The notes beneath the pieces were generated by a model. That model saw only the letters and a list, made by a program, of their open reading frames with translations, did not search any database and was not told where the DNA came from. A stretch of DNA of 64,000 nucleotides from Acididesulfobacillus acetoxydans (GTDB lineage: Bacteria; Bacillota; Desulfitobacteriia; Desulfitobacteriales; Desulfitobacteriaceae): the NCBI RefSeq assembly GCF_900016645.1, contig NZ_CDGJ01000078.1; one strand, given 5' to 3'. Positions 50,214-56,851 of this stretch are shown in pieces (positions within the stretch are counted from its first letter, which is position 1; each line of letters starts with the position of its first letter). The position numbers and the translations under genes were made by a program.

Positions 50214-51061
50214 GCCACCCCTCCCGGCGGGTTTAGGCTGCCTGAGCGCAGCCCCATCAGATCGAGCGTGACAAAGCGGAAGCCCAGATCCTGCAGGAGA
50301 GCCGCCAGAGACCGGTACTCCGCCAAGAAACCCTCAAACCGGCTCGGCGGGATTTCGATGCGGGCCAAATCGCCGTGCACCCTCACTCTGCACTCCTCAA
50401 AACCGTGCTTGAGCAGGACCTCCTCCGCCCGTTCCACCGTCCTGAGCACATGATCCTCAAGCGGCACCCCGTAAGGGACGCGGGTGGCCAGACAAGCCAT
50501 GGCCGGCTTATTCCAGGTCGGCAGACCGCGCCGCCGGGACAGTTCACGGATTTCCCCTTTGGTCAAGTCCACTTCCAGTAAGGGGCTGAGCACACCCAGC
50601 TCGCTTAAAGCCCGTCGTCCGGGACGAAAGTCGCTCTGATCGGAGAAATTCGTACCGTCAAGAACCGAGGGCAGGCTTAGTTGCCGAGCGAAAGCCAAGA
50701 TGCGGCCGAAAATCTCTTTCTTGCAATGATAGCACCGCTCCGGGGGATTGGCAGCGAATTCTGCCGAGGAAAGGACATCGATCTCGAGTACGTTAAGGGG
50801 GAAACCCAACCGCTTAGCGAGGTTCAGCGCCTCGCTTCTTTCGCGTTCCGCCTGCATGGCCCCCGTGACCAAGACAGCCCGGGCCCCGTCCGCCAGGACC
50901 TCTTTAGCCACTGCCATCAGATAGGTCGAGTCCACCCCGCCGGAATAGGCGATGAGGACCCGGCCCAGCCCAGCCAGGTACTGCCTCAACCTTTCTTCCT
51001 TTCCTTCGCTCCCCGCGTTTTCCGGGTCATTTTGGTTTTCCGAGTTATTTTTGTTTGCCAT
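50210..51061 (-). CDS. larE: ATP-dependent sulfur transferase LarE
   Basis: A 283-residue PP-loop enzyme that adds sulfur to the nickel-pincer precursor. PP-loop SGGVDSTYLM is near residues 40-49. Cys residues occur in ERCYHCKKEIFG and in PAMACLATRVPYG. Three such Cys fit the LarE group that binds a [4Fe-4S] cluster and can work catalytically, rather than the single-Cys sacrificial type. The first 22 residues are Asn/Glu-rich and not conserved. No lactate racemase gene (larA) lies in the window, so the client enzyme is elsewhere. Confidence 0.92.
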   Translation of the reverse strand: MANKNNSENQNDPENAGSEGKEERLRQYLAGLGRVLIAYSGGVDSTYLMAVAKEVLADGARAVLVTGAMQAERERSEALNLAKRLGFPLNVLEIDVLSSAEFAANPPERCYHCKKEIFGRILAFARQLSLPSVLDGTNFSDQSDFRPGRRALSELGVLSPLLEVDLTKGEIRELSRRRGLPTWNKPAMACLATRVPYGVPLEDHVLRTVERAEEVLLKHGFEECRVRVHGDLARIEIPPSRFEGFLAEYRSLAALLQDLGFRFVTLDLMGLRSGSLNPPGGVA

Positions 51062-51176
51062 CTCATTCTTCCCTCTGCCATCTGTCTCTTGTACTTCTCT
51101 TCATGAATATCGGCGCCCCACCGGCTGCCTGTCCCTCTCTTATCTTCTGAACGTCCTCCTCTCATTCTAGCGAAAG

Positions 51177-51206
51177 GGCCGGCTCCTGTCAAAACAGAAG
51201 CCGGCC
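51177..51206 (-). terminator. Hairpin, probable original terminator of the fix operon
   Basis: GGCCGGCT-C-CTGT (51177-51189) pairs with ACAG-A-AGCCGGCC (51194-51206). On the minus strand it is followed by CTTTCG. It lies downstream of fixX but beyond the 399-bp element, and upstream of larE. Confidence 0.5.
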
Positions 51207-51235
51207 TGAAAATCCGGGCAGACCCTATTCAGAGA

Positions 51236-51423
51236 GTGAACTACCCCCGCTTACGTTTCGCTAAGAAGCGGGGGCTTCTCGGCGAACACTTGGGCGTTGG
51301 CTTCCTGTTTCATCAATCGTTGCCCTCGTCCAGCACTCAAGGTTTCTGAGTGCTGGATTAGGTCTTACGCAATTTCCACAGGCGTAACTTCGGGCGGTTC
51401 CCGCCCTACAGAAAATCTATGTT
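51236..51423 (-). ncRNA. Possible orphan TnpB guide RNA scaffold, copy 2
   Basis: Same layout as copy 1. The guide, if any, would begin TCTCTGAATAGGGTC outside the element. Identical scaffold with a different adjacent sequence is what a guide-RNA series would look like, but expression is unproven. Confidence 0.4.
51251..51409 (-). pseudogene. Remnant of tnpB C-terminus, copy 2
   Basis: Identical 53-codon remnant with the same internal stop as in copy 1. That the stop is shared shows the decay preceded duplication. Confidence 0.6.
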
Positions 51424-51756
51424 TGGGCCATGGCGCTAAGTCCACGCTCTAAGATGAGTTTAGCACTCACTAGAAATCAGCCCTCTACTCTATATACGAC
51501 TGATTATATTATACCAGAACAATTTATACCAGAACAATTTGCCAAATACTATACGCTTTTTTGTGAATGTCCATATAGCGATTCATCCCCCGCCTATAGA
51601 GGACGGGGGACTTCTCGCAAGCCATGTTAAAAAGCTCTCGCAGTTACAAAGTCCCGACTGCGGCCGGGAGCGTTCTCCGGAGATCGTTAATCTCCCCGCG
51701 GGAAGAAACGAAGCAGCAGAGCCGGCAGGCACCGGCTCCGCTGTCCACAGACCGAC

Positions 51757-52035
51757 TCAGCCGTTTTTCCAAGAGACTCCGAAGCCGCCGCGCGGATAGC
51801 CCCAGAGAATGTTGCCGTAAGGGCACCCTACCCGGCAGGTCCCGCACTCCAGGCAACCCTCATAGCCCACGGAAATACGCTTCTCTTCGTCATCCCAATC
51901 ATAAACGTGGGCGGGACAGATCCTGGTACAGGGTTTGTCCTGACATTTCAGGCAAACCGCAGCATCCGCAATCTTGATGTGGTTTAGGGTATCCGTATTG
52001 AAACGGACCAAGTATAATTTGTCGTCTAATTTCAT
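51757..52035 (-). CDS. fixX: FixX ferredoxin-like protein
   Basis: A 92-residue ferredoxin-like partner of FixC. Cys motifs: CLKCQDKPCTRICPAHVY and CLECGTCRVGCPYG. In FixABCX complexes it accepts the low-potential electron. ATG at 52035 overlaps the FixC stop by four bases. The window 51635-51756 after it contains no gene. Confidence 0.93.
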   Translation of the reverse strand: MKLDDKLYLVRFNTDTLNHIKIADAAVCLKCQDKPCTRICPAHVYDWDDEEKRISVGYEGCLECGTCRVGCPYGNILWGYPRGGFGVSWKNG

Positions 52036-53327
52036 TTGAGAATCGCCCTCCACGCTCCGAAGACGTCCGAAACGAGTCCGCCCTTGGCCCGCTTTTCGAA
52101 AACCATCTTCATGATTTGTTTTTGACGTTCCTTCTTGGATGTCTCATCCGCAGTGAAGTAGAGGTGCATGGCATTGGCCGCGATTTCGGGGTAGACCTTG
52201 AGGAAATGCGGATGCGTCTCGAAGAAACGGCCGAGGCGCCGGAACTTATAAAGATCCTTCACCACGAAACTGTCCCGCATCCGCTGCTCATAAAGACTCA
52301 TTCCCTGGTCGCTCAAATCCCCGGACTGGATGCACTGAGCCGCCACTTCGCCCGCCATTTTACCGGATGTCATGGCCAGGTTGGAGCCCTCACGGTTGAG
52401 TCCGTTGACCAACATGGCTGTGTCGCCGACGACCAAAACCCCCTGGCGGTGCAATTTTGGCATGGCGTTATAGCCGCCTTCCGGAATGAGGTGAGCCAGA
52501 TACTCTTTCGTCTCTCCTCCTTGAATTAAGCGTTTGACGTAAGGTTTGGCCTTCAGGGCCTCAAGCAGATCATTGGGCGTCCACTTCGTGCGAATCAAGG
52601 GTTCCAGCAAAGCACCGACCCCGATAGAGAGGGAATCCTTGTTGGTATAGATGAAAGCCGTACCCATCATGCCCTGAGTGGAATCCCCAAACAGCTCGAT
52701 GGTCGCTCCCTGCCCGGGTTCCAGGCAGAAACGGTCTTCCAGCTTCTCTTGCGGCAATTGGATGATTTCTTTAACCGCCACGGCCACTGTATCCGGTCGC
52801 ATCTGCGGAGCCAGGCCGGCTTTTTTGGCGATAAAAGCGTTCACTCCCTCGGCCAGAATAACCACTTTCGCGCCCAAATCTCCTTCGGCACGACCGGTGC
52901 GCACGCCTACGACATTGTCCCCTTTGTAAAGAAGATCCTCGACGACCGTTTCCGTAATAATCATCACGCCGGCTTTTTCCGCCTGTTGGGCCAACCAGCG
53001 GTCAAACTTCACGCGCAAAACCGTGTGGGCGTTATAGGGAGCCTGAGCCCAAACGGGATCGCGATATCCGGCCAGAATCGTCTCGTCCCCGCTGAGGAAG
53101 CCATAGCGCTGCTCGATCACCGGCCGCTCTAAGGGAGCGCTTTGCCAAAAATCCGGCACGACGGCTTCCGTAGCCTTGGTGTAAAGCACTCCGCCCATGA
53201 CGTTTTTGGTACCCGGATAATCCCCGCGCTCGATAACCACCGTCTTCATGCCCGCCTTGGCAGCACTGAGCGCGGCAGACAGGCCGGCCGGACCGCCGCC
53301 GACGACGATCACATCAAAGTTTTCCAT
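52032..53327 (-). CDS. fixC: FixC, ETF-quinone oxidoreductase-like flavoprotein
   Basis: A 431-residue FAD protein with an N-terminal Rossmann motif (DVIVVGGGPAGLSAALSAAKAG) and the FixC/ETF-QO segments YPGTKNVMGGVLY, VLRVKFDRWLA, VVGDTAMLVNGLNREGSNLAMTSG. It passes electrons from FixAB to quinone and, with FixX, takes part in flavin-based bifurcation. The C-terminus lacks the ferredoxin domain of mitochondrial ETF-QO; FixX supplies it. Confidence 0.95.
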   Translation of the reverse strand: MENFDVIVVGGGPAGLSAALSAAKAGMKTVVIERGDYPGTKNVMGGVLYTKATEAVVPDFWQSAPLERPVIEQRYGFLSGDETILAGYRDPVWAQAPYNAHTVLRVKFDRWLAQQAEKAGVMIITETVVEDLLYKGDNVVGVRTGRAEGDLGAKVVILAEGVNAFIAKKAGLAPQMRPDTVAVAVKEIIQLPQEKLEDRFCLEPGQGATIELFGDSTQGMMGTAFIYTNKDSLSIGVGALLEPLIRTKWTPNDLLEALKAKPYVKRLIQGGETKEYLAHLIPEGGYNAMPKLHRQGVLVVGDTAMLVNGLNREGSNLAMTSGKMAGEVAAQCIQSGDLSDQGMSLYEQRMRDSFVVKDLYKFRRLGRFFETHPHFLKVYPEIAANAMHLYFTADETSKKERQKQIMKMVFEKRAKGGLVSDVFGAWRAILK

Positions 53328-53339
53328 GTTTGCCCCTCC

Positions 53340-54659
53340 TTAATTTGCCACGCCGTGCTGAAGGCGCTTCTTAAATTCGGCCGTTAGCAGCGGAACCACT
53401 TGGAATAGGTCCCCTAGGATACCGTAATTGGCCACCCGGAAAATTCCCGCCTCCGGATCATTGTTAACGGCAATGATGTAGTCGGAAGTCTCCATGCCGA
53501 CCAGGTGCTGGATCGCACCGGATATGCCGATGGCTATATAAACCTTCGGACGGACGGTCACCCCGGTTTGTCCCACCTGATGATCATGTGACATCCAACC
53601 TGCTTCCACGACACCGCGGGTACAGGCCAAAGTCGCACCCAGGCTGTCCGCCAGTTCTTCCACCAGGGGCAGGTTTTTCTGGGAAGCGATTCCCAGGCCG
53701 ACGGCAACAATGATCTCGGCCTTGTCCAAGAAGATGCTTTTGGCGTCTCCGGGAATAAACTCCAGGACTTTCGTCCGGATCTCGTCTTCCGTCATAGATT
53801 GCTGTTCGCGGACTATTTCTCCGCTGCGCCCTTCCACTCTGGCCGGCATAGCCATCACCCGGGGGCGGACCGTCGACATCTGCGGCCTCCGGCTGCGGCA
53901 GAGAATCGTGGCCATAATGTTGCCGCCGAAGGCCGGGCGGGTTTGCTGGAGAAGCTTGGTCTCGGGATCAATACCGAGCACGGTGCAGTCGGCCGTCAAT
54001 CCGGTTCTCAAACGGGTGGCCACGGCGGGAAAGACATCCCGGCCGATAGCGGTGGCACCCATAAGTATGATTTCCGGCTGATATTTTCGTACCAGACCTG
54101 TGATCGCTTCGGCATAAGGTTCCGTGCGGAAATTCTCCAAAACCGGGTCGTCAATGACATAGACTTTTTCCGCCCCGTAGGCAAAGGCCTCCCTAATGAC
54201 GTGATCGACCTGATAGCCGGTGATGACGGCGCACAACTCACAGCCTATGACATCAGCCAGTTTACGGCCTTCGCCCAAGAGTTCCCAGGAAACCGGGGCG
54301 ATTCTGCCGTGGTTGTATTCGACAATGATCCAGACGCCGCTCCAAACGTCTCCCCCGGCCACCGGCGCGGATTTGGCCGCATTCGTCTTAGCATAGTCTT
54401 GGACCGCTTTGGGCAGGGGTTCTTTGGCATTAAACTCTTTGGCTGCACCGGCATCCGCTTTCTTGGCGGCCGGAGCGGCGGCTTTAGCCTCCAAGCTCAG
54501 GGCATTGGCCGGACAGACCGTAACACAGCTCCCGGTTTCTTTACATTTTGCCGGGTCGACCGTGGCAGTCCCATCCACCAGGTCCAAAGCTTCAACCGGG
54601 CACTCGACCACACAGGCTCCGCACCCGATGCATTTTGTCTTGTCAACAACAACAGACAT
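53340..54659 (-). CDS. fixB: FixB/EtfA electron-transfer flavoprotein alpha subunit with N-terminal ferredoxin domain
   Basis: A 439-residue protein. Residues 1-55 form a ferredoxin-like domain with CIGCGACVVEC (complete) and C39-x5-C45-x3-C49, where Thr42 stands in place of the expected Cys, so the second cluster may be absent or altered. An Ala/Lys-rich linker (about 56-105) leads to EtfA: SGVWIIVEYNHG, GATAIGRDVFPAVATRLRTGLTADC and the FAD motif DHQVGQTGVTVRPKVYIAIGISGAIQH. The stop of fixA and the start of fixB share one base. Confidence 0.93.
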   Translation of the reverse strand: MSVVVDKTKCIGCGACVVECPVEALDLVDGTATVDPAKCKETGSCVTVCPANALSLEAKAAAPAAKKADAGAAKEFNAKEPLPKAVQDYAKTNAAKSAPVAGGDVWSGVWIIVEYNHGRIAPVSWELLGEGRKLADVIGCELCAVITGYQVDHVIREAFAYGAEKVYVIDDPVLENFRTEPYAEAITGLVRKYQPEIILMGATAIGRDVFPAVATRLRTGLTADCTVLGIDPETKLLQQTRPAFGGNIMATILCRSRRPQMSTVRPRVMAMPARVEGRSGEIVREQQSMTEDEIRTKVLEFIPGDAKSIFLDKAEIIVAVGLGIASQKNLPLVEELADSLGATLACTRGVVEAGWMSHDHQVGQTGVTVRPKVYIAIGISGAIQHLVGMETSDYIIAVNNDPEAGIFRVANYGILGDLFQVVPLLTAEFKKRLQHGVAN

Positions 54660-55492
54660 TAAGCCCTGCCTCCCTTCACTGCGGGATGAACCATAATAAT
54701 ATTCTCTTGAAACACTTTTTCAACCAGGTTGGCCACTGCGCCTTTGGGATCCGTCGTGGCGTCGATGCGCTCCCCGCCGCTGCGACCCGGAGGCGGGAAA
54801 ATCCTGGAGACGCTGGTGGGCGAGCCTTTTAACCCCATTTCTGCCGTATCATAAGGCAGGGACTTGGCATCCCACATTTCCGGCTCGTAGACGGCGGCCT
54901 TCATCATGTCAGGCAGCGTCGCGTAGCGAAGTTCATTCATTTCCTTCTCCACCGTGATCAACGCGGGCAGCAAGGCCTTGGCCACTTCCCGGCCTCCCTC
55001 CGTTTTCCGCTCCACGGTCACGGAAGTATTGTCAATCTCACGAACCCTGATCCCGTAAGTCAGCTGCGGAAAACCGAGCCGTTGGGCAATTCCCGGTCCG
55101 GTCTGCGCCGTATCCCCGTCGATCGCTTCTTTGCCTGTAAAGACAATGTCAATGGGTTCTTCCGCATGAATCTTCTGGATGGCCACCGTCAGGATATAAG
55201 CGGTGGCCAGAGAGTCCGAACCGGCAAACCCCCTGTCGGTCAGCAGAATCGCCCGGTCAGCTCCGAAAGACATGGCCTTGCGCAGGGCCTCCTTGGCTTG
55301 AGGCGGCCCCATGCTGACAATGGTCACCTTGCCTCCCATTTTGTCCCTGAGGCGGATGGCCTCTTCCAGGGCGTGGGCATCATACGGATTAATAATTGAA
55401 GGAACGCCCTCGCGCATGAGGGTGTTCGTATTCGGGTCGATCCGAACCTCCGAAGTGTCCGGAACCTGTTTCAAACATACCACGAAGTGCAA
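54659..55492 (-). CDS. fixA: FixA/EtfB electron-transfer flavoprotein beta subunit
   Basis: A 277-residue EtfB beginning HFVVCLKQVPDTSEVRIDP, with IINPYDAHALEEAIRLRD, VSMGPPQAKEALRKA (bifurcating-type loop), TGKEAIDGDTAQTGPGIAQRLG and the segment around VEKEMNELRYATLPDMMKA. It is the first gene of fixABCX. The set should oxidise NADH and split electrons between quinone and ferredoxin, giving strong reductant for anaerobic metabolism. The ATG is preceded by GGGAGG. Confidence 0.94.
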   Translation of the reverse strand: MHFVVCLKQVPDTSEVRIDPNTNTLMREGVPSIINPYDAHALEEAIRLRDKMGGKVTIVSMGPPQAKEALRKAMSFGADRAILLTDRGFAGSDSLATAYILTVAIQKIHAEEPIDIVFTGKEAIDGDTAQTGPGIAQRLGFPQLTYGIRVREIDNTSVTVERKTEGGREVAKALLPALITVEKEMNELRYATLPDMMKAAVYEPEMWDAKSLPYDTAEMGLKGSPTSVSRIFPPPGRSGGERIDATTDPKGAVANLVEKVFQENIIMVHPAVKGGRA

Positions 55493-55622
55493 ATTGATCC
55501 CTCCCCTATTGCTTTATGATACACTATACCCCACTGCCGATCGCGGACATTTTTCCACACATGTACATGATAGTACAACCCCTGAAAAAAAACAAGAAAT
55601 CTTTAATGGTTGGCAATAGCCC

Positions 55623-55659
55623 AAAAAAAACAGAGGGCGAAAGTGCTCTTGCCCCCTGT
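55623..55659 (-). terminator. Terminator of trxB
   Basis: ACAGGGGGC and GCCCTCTGT (one G-T pair) are followed on the minus strand by eight T at 55630-55623. Confidence 0.8.
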
Positions 55660-55668
55660 GCCGTGAAC

Positions 55669-56583
55669 CTATTCCTGCTCCGTCAAGTATTTCTCAACTT
55701 GAACGGCAGCCAGAGCCCCATCGCCGACCGCCGTCGCCACCTGGCGCAGCGGTGTGGTCCGGATATCGCCGGCGGCGAAGACACCGGGAATATTGGTGCG
55801 CAGCAATGCGTCGGTGACGATATAGCCCCGTCCATCCGCGGTCAGCCCGTCATGGGCGAACTGGGCGTTCGGCTCGGTACCCGCGTAGATGAAAACCCCA
55901 TCGGCGGGCAGGTCCTGCCTTTCCCCGCTGACCACATTCTTGATCCTGACTCCTTCCACCTTGTCTCCGCCTTTGATCTCTTCCACCACGCTGTCCAGGA
56001 GAAAACGGATTTTCTTATTTTCCCTGGCCCGGTCCACCGCGATCTGGGCCGCGCGGAACCCTTGTCTCCGGTGCACGATCACGACCTCGGCGGCAAATTT
56101 GGTCAGGTACGCCCCTTCTTCCAAAGCCGCGTCCCCGCCTCCCACGACAACGACCCGTTTATCGCGGAAGAAGGCCCCGTCACAAGTCGCACAGTAAGAA
56201 ACGCCCCGGCCGCGGAAAACATCTTCTCCCGGAACTCCCAAAGAACGCGGCTTGGAACCGGCGGCAATGATCACAGCCTTCGCCTCATGGCTTTGCACAT
56301 CCGTAATTACACGTTTGACTGGGCCCTCCAAATCCAGCTTTTGTACTTCTTCAAAGATGAAGTCCGCTTTAAAAGCCAAGGCCTGTTGATGAAAGGCGTT
56401 CATGAGCTCATAGCCGCCGATGCCCTCGGGAAAGCCCGGATAATTCTCAATCTTCTCCGTGGAAGCGGCCTGCCCGCCCGGCATTCCCAATTCAAGAATT
56501 CCGGTTTTAAGCCCGCCCCTGGCCGCGTAAATCCCCGCTGTCAACCCTGCCGGACCTGCTCCGATAATAAGGAGATCAAACAT
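55669..56583 (-). CDS. trxB: Thioredoxin-disulfide reductase
   Basis: A 304-residue low-Mr flavoprotein that reduces thioredoxin with NAD(P)H. FAD motif IIGAGPAGLTAGIYAAR, redox-active Cys131/Cys134 in SYCATCDGAF, nucleotide-binding VVVGGGDAALEEGAYLT and the closing FAAGDIRTTPLRQVATAVGDGA are present. The nucleotide loop has VHRRQGFRAA, typical for TrxR, rather than the reduced-specificity forms. It is a single gene with its own promoter, which contains a CsoR/CstR-like dyad. Confidence 0.95.
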   Translation of the reverse strand: MFDLLIIGAGPAGLTAGIYAARGGLKTGILELGMPGGQAASTEKIENYPGFPEGIGGYELMNAFHQQALAFKADFIFEEVQKLDLEGPVKRVITDVQSHEAKAVIIAAGSKPRSLGVPGEDVFRGRGVSYCATCDGAFFRDKRVVVVGGGDAALEEGAYLTKFAAEVVIVHRRQGFRAAQIAVDRARENKKIRFLLDSVVEEIKGGDKVEGVRIKNVVSGERQDLPADGVFIYAGTEPNAQFAHDGLTADGRGYIVTDALLRTNIPGVFAAGDIRTTPLRQVATAVGDGALAAVQVEKYLTEQE

Positions 56584-56606
56584 TTATCAACACCCCCAAA
56601 AACATA

Positions 56607-56646
56607 ATACCCCCAAAGGGTATCCCGGGATTATGGCATTAGTATA
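56607..56646 (-). promoter_or_regulatory. trxB promoter region with CsoR/CstR-like operator
   Basis: The extended -10 TGGTATACT (TATACT at 56646-56641) lies upstream on the minus strand. ATACCC-CCAAA-GGGTAT (56607-56623), a perfect 6-5-6 dyad, lies about ten to 30 bases downstream of the predicted start site, where a bound repressor would block elongation. Confidence 0.5.
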
Positions 56647-56851
56647 CCATAACCCCAGAGAATACAAAACTATTTTTCCCGGCAGGCGGGAAAAACATGA
56701 AGGTATTTTCCCTTTCGGGGCAGAATATAAGAAAGTCAGTGCTCCCGCCTGCGACCGGGCAGTCGGCAAGGTGTGCCGCACAATTTCACTTAAGTCTCAA
56801 ATACAGATGCAAAAAGGCCACTGATTGCGAAAAACTGAAGGGGGAATCACG

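Larger units (their letters stand above)
51236..51634 (-). mobile_element. 399-bp IS200/IS605-derived element without transposase, copy 2
   Basis: Differs from the copy at 36453-36851 at two positions (T for C near 51513, C for T near 51622). Same orientation, same end hairpins, promoter and tnpB tail. The flanks differ, apart from the shared CTTTTTAAC next to the left end, so the two copies are independent insertions. It sits between fixX and a hairpin that looks like the fix operon terminator. Confidence 0.8.
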
